Source: Streptomyces sp. NBC_01262
GTDB taxonomy: Bacteria > Actinomycetota > Actinomycetes > Streptomycetales > Streptomycetaceae
Direction: 5' to 3'
Assembly (NCBI RefSeq): GCF_036226365.1
Contig: NZ_CP108462.1
Location: forward strand, 6,153,501 to 6,217,500
Length of the DNA stretch: 64,000 bases
Position 1 is the stretch's first letter. The number at the start of each line of letters is the position of its first letter. The position numbers and the translations under genes were made by a program. The notes under the pieces were generated by a model. It saw nothing but the letters and a program-made list of their open reading frames with translations, was not told where the DNA came from and made no database searches. Of this stretch, positions 1 through 7,876 are shown one piece after another.

Positions 1-43
1 GGCCCAGGGCGTTCCTGACGGCTCCTCGGCCGCGGGCCGTGGC

Positions 44-72
44 GGGTTGCTCGCGCAGTTCCCCGCGCCCCT
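44..72. repeat. Streptomyces-type intergenic repeat
   Basis: A short GC-rich stretch with the core CGCAGTTCCCCGCGCCCC lies just downstream of the sigma factor gene. From memory, this core recurs in intergenic DNA of many Streptomyces genomes. Only this copy was noticed in the window, so its repeated nature rests on recollection and not on the sequence given. Confidence 0.4.
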
Positions 73-86
73 TGGTGGCCCTGGTC

Positions 87-935
87 CTACTCCTCGACCA
101 GCAGCCCCCGCCGCAGCCGCCGCAGCGTCCGCGTCAGCAGGCGGGAGACATGCATCTGGGAGATCCCCAGCTCCTCACCGATCTCCGACTGCGTCATGTT
201 GGCCACGAAGCGCAACGACAGGATCTGCCGGTCGCGCGGTGTCAGGTCGGCGATCAGCGGCTTGAGGGACTCGACGTTCTCGATGCCCTCCAGGCCGTGG
301 TCCTCGTAGCCGATCCGGTCGGCTAGCGCGCCCTCTGCGTCGTCCTCGTCGGGCTGGGCGTCCAGGGAGCTGGCGGTGTACGCGTTGCTCGCGCCCATGC
401 CCTCGACCACCTCCGACTCGCTGATCCGCAGCTTCGCGGCGAGCTCGGAGGCGGTGGGGGCGCGGTCCAGCTGCTGCGCCAGCTCGTCGCCGGCCTTGGC
501 CAGGTCCAGCCGCAGCTCCTGGAGTCTGCGCGGGACGCGTACGGACCAGGACGTGTCGCGGAAGAAGCGCTTGATCTCGCCGATGATGGTCGGCATCGCG
601 AAGGTGGGGAACTCGACCCCGCGGCTCAGCTCGAAGCGGTCGATCGCCTTGATCAGGCCGATGGTGCCGACCTGGATGATGTCCTCCATCGGCTCGCTGC
701 GGGAGCGGAAGCGGGAGGCGGCGTACTTCACCAGGGCGAGATTGAGCTCGACCAGGGTGTTGCGGACATACGAGTACTCGGGGGTGCCTTCTTCCAGCGT
801 CTCCAGGCGCTTGAAGAGAGTCTTGGACAGGGCCCGTGCGTCAACCGGACTGACCTCGTCGTAGGGGGGAATCGCCAGGTCCTCGACGGCCTCGGGTGTC
901 GCCGACGTGTCATGCACGTCGAGCCGGGGTGCCAT
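87..935 (-). CDS. SigB/SigF-family RNA polymerase sigma factor
   Basis: A 282-residue group 3 sigma factor of the stress and differentiation type. Region 2 is seen at about residues 86-110 (IIQVGTIGLIKAIDRFE), region 3 in the middle, and a region 4 helix-turn-helix near the C-terminus (TQSEIGEELGISQMHVSRLL). The ATG at 935 follows a GGGAGG ribosome binding site on the minus strand. In this family activity is set by partner switching: an anti-sigma kinase binds the sigma factor and is titrated by an unphosphorylated STAS antagonist. The divergent neighbours at 1094 (STAS) and 1610 (ATPase) are exactly these partner types. The family call is firm. Which paralogue it is (streptomycetes carry about nine) cannot be told from sequence alone. 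Confidence 0.93.
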   Translation of the reverse strand: MAPRLDVHDTSATPEAVEDLAIPPYDEVSPVDARALSKTLFKRLETLEEGTPEYSYVRNTLVELNLALVKYAASRFRSRSEPMEDIIQVGTIGLIKAIDRFELSRGVEFPTFAMPTIIGEIKRFFRDTSWSVRVPRRLQELRLDLAKAGDELAQQLDRAPTASELAAKLRISESEVVEGMGASNAYTASSLDAQPDEDDAEGALADRIGYEDHGLEGIENVESLKPLIADLTPRDRQILSLRFVANMTQSEIGEELGISQMHVSRLLTRTLRRLRRGLLVEE

Positions 936-1093
936 GTCTTCCTCCCTCAGTGGCGGACATCTCCACTACCACGCCTACCCCGTTTCGGCGTGACATTGCA
1001 AGCCCGGACGGTCCGGCTACCGGCGGATTCCGGAACCGCGTAGGGTTTCCGGGGAGCACAGGAGACCCGCAGCAGACGCAGAAGGGGCGCGAC

Positions 1094-1462
1094 ATGGACC
1101 GCGGAGTGGTCGGTACGGCCGGCCGTGATCGGCTTGAGGTCGCGGTACGCCGCTACGCGATGAGCGCGGTGGTCACGCCCGCCGGCGAGCTCGACCACCA
1201 CACCGCCGACCTGCTGCGGGAGCCCCTCGACAAGCTCGCCGAGGACGCCATCCCCAAGGTGGTGGTGGACTGCTCGCACCTTGATTTCTGCGACTCCACC
1301 GGCCTCAACGTGCTGCTCGGCGCCCGGCTGAAGGCCGAGGCCGCCGGGGGCGGGGTACATCTGGCGGGGATGCGGCCGGCCGTGTCCCGGGTTTTCGAGA
1401 TCACCGGCGCCGACGCGGTCTTCACGGTCCACGCGACCCTGGACGACGCGTTGAAGGAATGA
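1094..1462 (+). CDS. STAS-domain anti-sigma factor antagonist
   Basis: A 122-residue single-domain STAS protein of the SpoIIAA/RsbV/BldG type. It would bind an anti-sigma kinase and release its sigma factor. The phosphorylation site is visible as Ser68 in CDSTGLN. The ATG at 1094 was preferred over upstream in-frame starts because it follows an AGAAGGGG-like ribosome binding site and begins where STAS homology begins. The gene is divergent from the sigma gene at 935 and lies about 150 bp before the ATPase gene at 1610, which suggests a local partner-switching module. Which anti-sigma factor it targets is inferred from proximity only. Confidence 0.9.
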   Translation: MDRGVVGTAGRDRLEVAVRRYAMSAVVTPAGELDHHTADLLREPLDKLAEDAIPKVVVDCSHLDFCDSTGLNVLLGARLKAEAAGGGVHLAGMRPAVSRVFEITGADAVFTVHATLDDALKE

Positions 1463-1609
1463 ACCGGTGCGAGTGTTTCGTGCGGCTCCGGAGGTGTCTC
1501 CCGGAGACCTACGGGCAGGAGATGGTCGGGTAAGGAGACCCTCGGAAAACCACGGGCACCCTCGGACACGTCTTGTCGGATTGCCGGACATCGGTGAGGT
1601 GAAGCGCTG

Positions 1610-2104
1610 ATGAGCACCACGCGGCCCCCTGCGGCCGATGACCGCAGCCCGGACCCGGGTGACGCGGGCGTGCCCTCAGGGCAGGGCCAGGTGCGCGTCC
1701 TCTCCCTCTCCGGCGCCGCCGGCGTCGTCCCGCTTGCCCGTGACTTCACCCGCCAGGCCCTCTACGAGTGGGGCTGGCTGCCGGCCGCCACGGCGGACCG
1801 CCGGGCCGCCGCCGAGGACGTGCTCCTGGTCGTCTCCGAGCTGGTCACCAACGCCTGCCTGCACGCTGGCGGCCCGCAGGAGCTGCGCGTCCACCGCACC
1901 CCGAAGTCGCTGCGCCTCGAAGTGACCGACAGCGGCCCCGGCACCCCGGCGCCGCGCACCCCGCACCGCGCGGGGCGGCCCGGCGGGCACGGGATGTTCA
2001 TCGTGCAGCGGCTGTGCCTGGACTGGGGCGTCGTACGCCACCCGGACGGGCACGCGGGCAAGATGGTCTGGGCCGAACTGGCCGCGCCGGCGCCCGCGGG
2101 CTGA
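1610..2104 (+). CDS. RsbW/SpoIIAB-like ATP-binding regulatory kinase
   Basis: A 164-residue HATPase_c protein. The N box (ELVTNACLHA), G1-type box (DSGPGTP) and glycine-rich G2 segment (GGHGMFIVQRL) are all visible. Such proteins act as serine kinases of STAS antagonists and as anti-sigma factors. The ATG at 1610 follows a GAGGTGAAG ribosome binding site. With the sigma factor at 87-935 and the antagonist at 1094-1462 it completes a three-component module. About 40 N-terminal residues before the catalytic domain have no recognised motif. Streptomyces genomes hold dozens of such ATPases, so the pairing is likely but not certain. Confidence 0.88.
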   Translation: MSTTRPPAADDRSPDPGDAGVPSGQGQVRVLSLSGAAGVVPLARDFTRQALYEWGWLPAATADRRAAAEDVLLVVSELVTNACLHAGGPQELRVHRTPKSLRLEVTDSGPGTPAPRTPHRAGRPGGHGMFIVQRLCLDWGVVRHPDGHAGKMVWAELAAPAPAG

Positions 2105-2114
2105 GCTTTCCGGC

Positions 2115-2132
2115 CGCCCTCGCGGGCGTTTC
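2115..2132 (+). terminator. Short hairpin with pyrimidine-rich tail
   Basis: A 5-bp stem (CGCCC/GGGCG, 4-nt loop) is followed by TTTCTCTT, 11 bp downstream of the ATPase stop codon. It is weak but well placed as an intrinsic terminator. Confidence 0.45.
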
Positions 2133-2175
2133 TCTTCCTCTCTCTCCCTCACAGGCGTACTGTCGGGCGCCAAAT

Positions 2176-2190
2176 CTGACATGCCGTCAG
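2176..2190. promoter_or_regulatory. CTGAC-N5-GTCAG dyad, surface-locus site 1
   Basis: A perfect 5-5-5 inverted repeat preceded by AAAT, ending 26 bp before the GTG start at 2217. The same arrangement occurs at 2904, 2925 and 4372, each time ahead of a gene of the surface locus. It is read as a probable operator; the regulator is unknown. Confidence 0.55.
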
Positions 2191-2216
2191 TAACTCCTGG
2201 GGGAAGGGAGACTCCC

Positions 2217-2885
2217 GTGCGGCATTTTGTTGTCACGGCCGCCGCCGTGGCCGCCGTCGCTCTCGCGGCCGTCGCGGCCGGCGCCCCTGCCGCGTACGCG
2301 ACCACTGTCGACGTCCCGTACAAGTGCAAGACCCCGATCGGCGACAAGAGCGCCGTCGACCCGATCGACATCAAGGCCGTGAAGTCGGGCTCCGGCTACA
2401 AGCTCACCATGAGCTTCAAGAAGGGTGTCTCGTCCAGCCCGGTCGAGCTGGGCAAGGGCGCGATGAAGCCCAGCGCGCTGATCATGCTGGGCGGCGCCGA
2501 GTCGGGATCGGTCAAGGTCACGGGCCCGGCCAACGGCGCGGCGCTGCCCGCCAACACGCCGATCAAGATCAACGACCTCACGGGCACGTACACCCCGTCG
2601 AAGTCCGGGAAGGTCACCTTCACGGCGGGCGTCCTGACCATCAGCGCGCTCGGTACGACCACCACCTGTACGCCGACCAAGACCCCGGCGCCCTCGCTGA
2701 CGCTCACGGTGACGGCCTCCGGCTCGTCGTCGTCATCGTCGTCGTCGGGTGGCAATGACTCGCTGCCGCAGACCGGCCCGGCCGACAGCGCCCTGGCGCT
2801 GGGCACTTTCGGCGGCACGGTGCTGCTGCTGGGGGCGGGCGGTGTGCTGTGGCTGACCCGGCGGTCGGCCGCCGTGCGCGAGTAG
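2217..2885 (+). CDS. Secreted LPQTG-anchored surface protein, one-domain form
   Basis: A 222-residue protein with an N-terminal signal peptide (hydrophobic core in about the first 25 residues, AYA-type cleavage site), one beta-rich domain starting VPYKCKTPIGD, a serine-rich linker, and a C-terminal sorting signal: LPQTG at 183-187, hydrophobic segment, RR-containing tail. Sortase would attach it to peptidoglycan. The GTG at 2217 follows a GGGGGAAGGGAG ribosome binding site; the in-frame ATG at 2181 lies inside the CTGAC dyad and would spoil the signal peptide. The domain is clearly related to the second domain of the LAETG protein at 6509-7816. No function is known to me. Confidence 0.85.
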   Translation: MRHFVVTAAAVAAVALAAVAAGAPAAYATTVDVPYKCKTPIGDKSAVDPIDIKAVKSGSGYKLTMSFKKGVSSSPVELGKGAMKPSALIMLGGAESGSVKVTGPANGAALPANTPIKINDLTGTYTPSKSGKVTFTAGVLTISALGTTTTCTPTKTPAPSLTLTVTASGSSSSSSSSGGNDSLPQTGPADSALALGTFGGTVLLLGAGGVLWLTRRSAAVRE

Positions 2886-2903
2886 GGACACGCGAACAGG
2901 AAG

Positions 2904-2918
2904 CTGATACTCCATCAC
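2904..2918. promoter_or_regulatory. CTGAT-N5-ATCAC dyad, surface-locus site 2a
   Basis: An imperfect copy of the CTGAY-N5-RTCAG motif. It lies 21 bp (two helical turns, start to start) before site 2b, suggesting cooperative binding of a dimeric regulator. Confidence 0.4.
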
Positions 2919-2924
2919 ATAAAT

Positions 2925-2939
2925 CTGACGATCCGTCAA
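2925..2939. promoter_or_regulatory. CTGAC-N5-GTCAA dyad, surface-locus site 2b
   Basis: Preceded by AAAT as in site 1, and sharing the spacer ending CC. It lies about 108 bp before the start of the WxL-like gene at 3047. It is a one-mismatch version of the perfect dyads at 2176 and 4372. Confidence 0.5.
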
Positions 2940-3046
2940 ATTCGGTCTCCCGTACGCATTGACTTCTTTTGATCGCCGGACCATCAATGACCCTCGCAGG
3001 TACAGGAATGGGACTCTGTGCCCAGAGCGTGATCAAGGGGTAAGAG

Positions 3047-4375
3047 ATGATCGCAATCGCACGAAGATCAATCAGGGGGGGACGGAGGGTGGTCGCCGTA
3101 CTCGGCGCCGCCGTACTCGCTCTCGGTGCCGGGGCTGTCCTGGCGTCACCGGCGGCCGCGGCCGACTCCACCTTCTCGGTTCACTGCGTACCGCCGGCCA
3201 TCTCGGGGATTCCGGCCTTCGACGGTACGACCGTGGCGACCATCACCACGGACAAGACCAGCTACCAGGTCGGCGACACCGTCACGGTGACCTATGTCCT
3301 GAACTCGCCGCTGGTCAACTCCAGCCAATACCACCTGGCCATCCCCGCGGACCAGATCACCCCGACGGTGACGGTCCAGCTCGGCGGCGCGATGACCGAC
3401 CTGAAGACCTTCGTCGGCGCCAAGTCCAACCCGGCCATCCCGGATCTCGCCGACTTCCCGGACTTCACCATCACCGGCACCTTCACCGCGACGGCCGCCG
3501 GCAGCATCACGCTGACGCCGTCCGACTACAACGTCCACTCCGACTACGGCGTCGCCACCGACAGCCCGTGCACCGTCAACAGCCCGCCCGCCCCGGTGGC
3601 CGCCACCATTACGGCCACCGCGGCCAACGCCCGTACCGCCACCCTCAGTTCCGCCTCGGGTGTGATCGGTGCGACCGTCACCGTCACCGGCGCCGGATTC
3701 ACCGCGAACACCGCCGTCACCGTGGCGGGCGTCCAGGGGGCGGACGGGACGGGGGAGTACACGAACGCGCTCACCGACTCCGCGGGCGCCTTCTCGGCGT
3801 CTCTGGCGGTCAGTGACCTCGACACCACCGGCATCATCGTGTTCGAGGGCACGGCCTACGACCCCGCCACCGCGGTCGGTCCGATCGCCTACAGCGTCAT
3901 CGACAACACCCCGCCACCGCCCGGCAGTCAGAAGGCCACGGTCACCGTGCTGCCCGGCACCCTGTCCATGACCCAGGCCGCCGACACGGTCACCATGTCG
4001 TCGGTCACCCTCAGCGGGTCCGTCGAGCACTCCACGGGCAACCTCAACACCGTCACCGTCGCGGACTACCGGGGCGGCGCCACCGGCTGGTCGCTCGTCG
4101 GCAAGGCGACCGACTTCGACGGCCCGGGTACGGCCACGATCAGCGCCGACAACCTCACCTGGACGCCGGCCTGCACCGCGAAGACCGGCAGCCCGAGCGC
4201 CTGCGTTCCCGGGTCCCCCGGGGTCGTCGGCTCCGAGGGCGCGACGCTGGCCTCGGCCGCCGACGCCACCCTCACCGGCGGCGAGTTCACCGTGGGCGCC
4301 GGCCTGGACCTCGGGGTCCCGGCGTTCTCCGCCGCGGGAACCTACTCCTCGGTCTTGACCCTGACCCTTAGCTGA
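3047..4375 (+). CDS. Secreted WxL-like surface protein
   Basis: A 442-residue exported protein with a signal peptide (about residues 1-39, ASPAAAA). An N-terminal domain beginning FSVHCVPPA is similar to the first domain of the protein at 6509. A central Ig/IPT-like segment follows, then a C-terminal region resembling a WxL domain: W348-S-L350 for the first motif, and YSSVLTLTL at the C-terminus for the distal YxxxLTWxL motif, with the second Trp replaced by Leu. WxL domains bind peptidoglycan noncovalently in Firmicutes and are partnered by DUF916 proteins; such a gene follows at 4477. The ATG at 3047 follows GGGGTAAGAG. There is no sortase motif. The WxL assignment is by motif and context and needs a profile search. 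Confidence 0.78.
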   Translation: MIAIARRSIRGGRRVVAVLGAAVLALGAGAVLASPAAAADSTFSVHCVPPAISGIPAFDGTTVATITTDKTSYQVGDTVTVTYVLNSPLVNSSQYHLAIPADQITPTVTVQLGGAMTDLKTFVGAKSNPAIPDLADFPDFTITGTFTATAAGSITLTPSDYNVHSDYGVATDSPCTVNSPPAPVAATITATAANARTATLSSASGVIGATVTVTGAGFTANTAVTVAGVQGADGTGEYTNALTDSAGAFSASLAVSDLDTTGIIVFEGTAYDPATAVGPIAYSVIDNTPPPPGSQKATVTVLPGTLSMTQAADTVTMSSVTLSGSVEHSTGNLNTVTVADYRGGATGWSLVGKATDFDGPGTATISADNLTWTPACTAKTGSPSACVPGSPGVVGSEGATLASAADATLTGGEFTVGAGLDLGVPAFSAAGTYSSVLTLTLS

Positions 4376-4386
4376 CGCACAGTCAG
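4372..4386. promoter_or_regulatory. CTGAC-N5-GTCAG dyad, surface-locus site 3
   Basis: A perfect 5-5-5 inverted repeat overlapping the stop codon of the WxL-like gene, about 90 bp upstream of the DUF916 gene. A strong terminator hairpin lies between it and that gene. Confidence 0.5.
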
Positions 4387-4392
4387 ATAGCT

Positions 4393-4426
4393 CGGGTGGG
4401 CCGGTCGCTGCGGACCGGCCCACCCG
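4393..4426 (+). terminator. Strong 14-bp hairpin after WxL-like gene
   Basis: A perfect 14-bp GC-rich stem (CGGGTGGGCCGGTC and its complement) with a 6-nt loop, 18 bp after the stop codon at 4375. There is no T-run, as is usual for streptomycete terminators. It separates the WxL-like gene from the DUF916 operon or attenuates readthrough. Confidence 0.8.
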
Positions 4427-4476
4427 ACCGGATCCAAGACCACGACGAGGCCGACGAGCACGACGAGGGAGCGCGG

Positions 4477-5550
4477 ATGTCAGCGTCAGCCAGAGCGAGG
4501 ACCTACGCCGCACTGCTCACGGCAGTCGCCCTGCTGGGCCTCGGCATCGCGCCCGCCGCCTCCTACGCGGCCCCGCAGATCGCTCCCCGGGCCGACAACG
4601 GCCGCTGGTCCGTCTTCCCCGCCCCCGCCGCCGGGGCGAAGGACAAGAGCCCCACCGCCCAGGACCGCCCCTTCTTCACCCTGGAGGGCGACCCCGGCAC
4701 CACGCTCAAGGACAAGGTCTCCATCTCCAACCTCTCCTCCGCGCCGATGACCTTCGCCCTCTACGCCGCCGACGCCTACAACACCCCCCGCGACGGCGGC
4801 TTCGCCGTACGCGGCATCGACGAGAAGAGCACCGGCACAGGCTCCTGGGTCACCCTGGCGAAGTCGAGCATCACCATCCCGGCCCGCACCCGCGCCGACA
4901 TCCCCTTCACCGTCACCGTCCCCGAGGGCGCCTCCCCCGGCGACCACCCCGGCGCGATCGTCGCGCTGGACACCCACACCGACCCCTCGGCCGGCAATGT
5001 CGCCATCGGCGTACGCAGGGCGGTCGCCGCCCGCATCTACCTCAAGGTCAGCGGCCCGACCCTGGCGGCCCTCTCCGTCGAGCACGTCACCGTCAGCCAC
5101 GGCCAGCCCCTGATCCCCGGCACCGACGACTCGACCGCCACCATCCGCTACACCCTCGTCAACCGCGGCAACGTATCCCTCACCCCGCGCGTCGGCTTCA
5201 CCGCCAAGGGCCTGTTCGGCCGCACGCTGCTGGACCGCAAGGCCCGTACGCTGCCGCTGGAACTGCTCCCCGGCCAGAGCGTCCAGCTCACCGAGAAATG
5301 GGCCTCCGCCCCCCAGTTCGACCGCGTCAGCGTCCGCCTGACGGTCACCAGCTCCCGCGGCGACCTCAGCGAGACCGCCTCCGCCACCTTCCTGGCCGTG
5401 CCCTGGCTCGTCGTGGGCGTGGTCCTGGCGCTGCTGGGCGGCCTGCTGGCCTGGCTGCTCCTCGTACGCCGCCTCAGGCGCCGCCGCCCGCGGCCCGAGC
5501 CGCAGGAGGAGCAGCCGGCCGCCGAGCCCGTGGGGAGCGGCGCGGCGTGA
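4477..5550 (+). CDS. DUF916 (WxL-interacting) membrane-anchored protein
   Basis: A 357-residue protein with a signal peptide (about 1-32), a DUF916-type domain (FFTLEGDPGTTLKDKVSISNLS onward), a second beta-rich domain, one C-terminal transmembrane helix (about 307-330) and a basic, Pro/Arg-rich cytoplasmic tail. DUF916/DUF3324 proteins of Firmicutes bind WxL proteins and peptidoglycan at the cell surface; the WxL-like gene is immediately upstream. The ATG at 4477 follows GAGGGAG and is preferred to the in-frame ATG at 4396, which lies inside the terminator hairpin. Its stop overlaps the GTG of the next gene (GTGA), so the two are translationally coupled. Confidence 0.85.
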   Translation: MSASARARTYAALLTAVALLGLGIAPAASYAAPQIAPRADNGRWSVFPAPAAGAKDKSPTAQDRPFFTLEGDPGTTLKDKVSISNLSSAPMTFALYAADAYNTPRDGGFAVRGIDEKSTGTGSWVTLAKSSITIPARTRADIPFTVTVPEGASPGDHPGAIVALDTHTDPSAGNVAIGVRRAVAARIYLKVSGPTLAALSVEHVTVSHGQPLIPGTDDSTATIRYTLVNRGNVSLTPRVGFTAKGLFGRTLLDRKARTLPLELLPGQSVQLTEKWASAPQFDRVSVRLTVTSSRGDLSETASATFLAVPWLVVGVVLALLGGLLAWLLLVRRLRRRRPRPEPQEEQPAAEPVGSGAA

Positions 5551-6512
5551 AGTACGTACGACTCCTGCTCGCGGCCGCCCTCCTCGCGCTGGCCGTCCCC
5601 CTCGGGGCGGCAGCCGGACCCGCCGCGGCCGACGCCACGGATCCCACAGTCACCGTCTCCCCGAAGAAGGCCGGCGCGGGCGATGACATCACCGTCACCG
5701 GCAAGGGCTGGAAGCCCGGCACCCTGCTCACCCTCCTCATCTGCGGCCAGAACGCCATCGGCGGCACCAACTCCTGTGCCAACGCGGCCGGGCGTGCCGC
5801 TACGACCGACGCGAACGGCGCCTTCAGCCGCGCGATGCCCGTCGTCGAGCCGCCCAAGCCCTGCCCCTGCGTCGTGCACGTGGCCACGGTCATGGGCGAC
5901 CCGGCCGTCGTCAACGCCCCCTTCGTCGTGGCCGGACACCCCGTCGCCCCGCTGCCCACCCAGACCACCGGCGGCCGCCTCGCCGTCCTGGCCGCCCGCC
6001 TCGAAGGCTCCAGCGGCCTGCTCACCTGGTTCGGGGCCCCGCCGCAGCGCACACTGGTCATCACTGTCGGCAACCTCGGCTCCGACCCGGCGAAGGACCC
6101 GGTCTTCCAGGTCGGCGCCTCCCACGGGGTCTTCGCCCCGCTGTGGGAGGACCAGCCCTGGCACGGCACCGTACAGCCCGGCAAGAAGCAGCAGATCAAG
6201 CTCCCGGTGGAGCTGGCGTCGGGCGCGCACGGCGACTACACCGTGTCGCTGCGGTACGGCGGCAAGGTCCTGGCCGCCAACCCCTGGTCCGTGGGCCGCC
6301 CCTGGGGCGTGACGCTGTTCTGGCTGCTGCTCTGCGTCGTGGTCCCCTCCGCGCTCTTCCGCATCGGCATGGCGGTGGTCAACCGGCTGCGCCCGCGGAC
6401 CGCCGCCGTACCGGCCGACACCGCCACCGCCACCTCCGCCTCCGCCCCCACCCTTCCCTGGTTCGCGCCAGGTGCCTCACCACCCGCACACCGAAAGGAA
6501 CCCAGCTCGTGA
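5547..6512 (+). CDS. Exported Ig-like protein with C-terminal membrane anchor
   Basis: A 321-residue protein with a signal peptide (about 1-30), an Ig/neocarzinostatin-like beta domain (VTVSPKKAGAGDDITVTGKGW, with cysteines in LLICGQN, NSCAN and PCPCV), a second beta-rich domain, a transmembrane helix at about 257-277 and a short Ala/Pro-rich cytoplasmic tail. The GTG overlaps the preceding TGA, and its own TGA overlaps the next GTG, so 4477-7816 reads as one coupled operon of three genes. The specific function is unknown; a structural partner of the DUF916 protein is a reasonable inference. Confidence 0.75.
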   Translation: MKYVRLLLAAALLALAVPLGAAAGPAAADATDPTVTVSPKKAGAGDDITVTGKGWKPGTLLTLLICGQNAIGGTNSCANAAGRAATTDANGAFSRAMPVVEPPKPCPCVVHVATVMGDPAVVNAPFVVAGHPVAPLPTQTTGGRLAVLAARLEGSSGLLTWFGAPPQRTLVITVGNLGSDPAKDPVFQVGASHGVFAPLWEDQPWHGTVQPGKKQQIKLPVELASGAHGDYTVSLRYGGKVLAANPWSVGRPWGVTLFWLLLCVVVPSALFRIGMAVVNRLRPRTAAVPADTATATSASAPTLPWFAPGASPPAHRKEPSS

Positions 6513-7816
6513 CGAATCCCCGAACGCGAGCGGCCAGGGCCGGAGCCAGGGCCAGAGCCATTGGCGCGATCCTCATGCTCGGCGGCGCCGCCCTGCTGGC
6601 CACCGCCGCCCCGGCCGCAGCCGCCGAAGTCTCCTACGCGACCCACTGCGTGCCGCCCAGCGGAGTCGGCGTCGACCCCGTGGACGGCACCACCAAGGCC
6701 GACGTCACCGCTCCCGCCACCGCGAAGGTCGGCGACGAGATCACCGTCACCTGGAAGTTCACCCAGCTCGCCTCCGCCACCAACCCCGGTCCCATCGCCA
6801 TCGGCGAGGACCAGCTCAAGCCGACCGGCAAGGTCACCCTCGGCGGCGCCCAGACCGCCACCATCGACGTCGCGGGCCCCCAGGAGAACCCCGAGATCCC
6901 GATCGGCGGGGCCATGGTCCTGTCCGACATGACGGGCACCGTCAAGCTCACGGCGGCGGGCGAGGTCACCATCACCCCGGGCGCGTACACGATCAACGCC
7001 TACGGCACCAAGACCGAGTGCACCCCGACGGCGGACGTCCCCGTCGCGGCCACGATCACGGTGACGGCGGGCGCCGGATCGACGTCGTCCGCCTCGGCGT
7101 CGTCGTCCGCGTCGGCCAGCGCCAGCGCCAGCGCGAGCGCCAGTACGAGTACGAGCGCCACCCCGTCCAGCACCATCACCGGCGGCGACCCCGTGGGCAC
7201 CAAGTACCCCGGCAAGCAGGTCTCGGTCCCGTACAAGTGCGTGACCCTGATCGGCGATCAGTCCGCGACCGCCAAGCTCACCATCAGCGCCGTCAAGAGC
7301 AGCAGCGGCTATGACCTGACCGTCCACTACGGGGCCGGGATCATGGAGAGCCCCAGCGAGATAACCAAGGGCATGATCACGCCCAGCATGGCCATCGCCC
7401 TGGGCGGCGCCCAGACCGGCACCACCCCGGTCACCGGCCCGCCCAACACCAAGGCCTTCGCGAAGGGCGATCTGATCACCCTCGACGACCTCACCGGCAC
7501 ATATGTCCCCGCCAAAACCGGCAAAGTCACCCTCGCCCCCGGCGTCCTGACCATCAAGCTCACCTCCGGTGGCACCGTCGTATCCACCTGCACCCCCACC
7601 ACAAGCACTGTCTCCCTCACCCTCGACGTCACCGACGAAGGCGGCTCCACCGCGTCCGCCTCCTCGACCTCGTCGACGGGCACCTCCGGCTCCCTCGCCG
7701 AAACCGGCTCCTCCGCGGCTCCCTCCCTCCACGCCCTCGCCCTCGTCGCCGGCACCGTCCTCCTCCTCGGCGGCGCCGTCTTCACCTTCACCCCCTGGAG
7801 CCGCCTGCGCCGCTGA
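6509..7816 (+). CDS. LAETG sortase-anchored two-domain surface protein
   Basis: A 435-residue protein with a signal peptide (about 1-35). Domain A (YATHCVPPSGVG) is related to the N-terminus of the WxL-like protein at 3047. A low-complexity Ser/Ala linker follows, then domain B (VPYKCVTLIGD), related to the LPQTG protein at 2217. A second Ser/Thr linker leads to LAETG at 396-400, a hydrophobic helix and an RLRR tail. LAxTG is the preferred motif of class E sortases in high-GC Gram-positives. The GTG at 6509 overlaps the upstream stop and follows GAAAGGAA. It therefore combines in one chain the two domain types found separately at the start of the locus. Confidence 0.85.
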   Translation: MTNPRTRAARAGARARAIGAILMLGGAALLATAAPAAAAEVSYATHCVPPSGVGVDPVDGTTKADVTAPATAKVGDEITVTWKFTQLASATNPGPIAIGEDQLKPTGKVTLGGAQTATIDVAGPQENPEIPIGGAMVLSDMTGTVKLTAAGEVTITPGAYTINAYGTKTECTPTADVPVAATITVTAGAGSTSSASASSSASASASASASASTSTSATPSSTITGGDPVGTKYPGKQVSVPYKCVTLIGDQSATAKLTISAVKSSSGYDLTVHYGAGIMESPSEITKGMITPSMAIALGGAQTGTTPVTGPPNTKAFAKGDLITLDDLTGTYVPAKTGKVTLAPGVLTIKLTSGGTVVSTCTPTTSTVSLTLDVTDEGGSTASASSTSSTGTSGSLAETGSSAAPSLHALALVAGTVLLLGGAVFTFTPWSRLRR

Positions 7817-7876
7817 GCGACACGTGACGTCCGAAATCCGCCAGCGCGACCGGGGCGTCGGGACGACGCTGGCGGT

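Noticed and set aside
1463..1609. SigB-type promoter (GTTT-N14-16-GGGTA) before the RsbW-like gene
   Set aside because: GGGTAA is present near 1527 but no GTTT lies at the required distance.
3146..4513. A 455-residue reading frame on the minus strand over the WxL-like gene
   Set aside because: It is Gly/Arg/Asp-biased with no domain or ribosome binding site, and mirrors the codon bias of the real plus-strand gene.
7070..7175. CRISPR or satellite-like array in the LAETG gene
   Set aside because: The repetition is codon-level Ser/Ala linker coding sequence with irregular units and no spacers.
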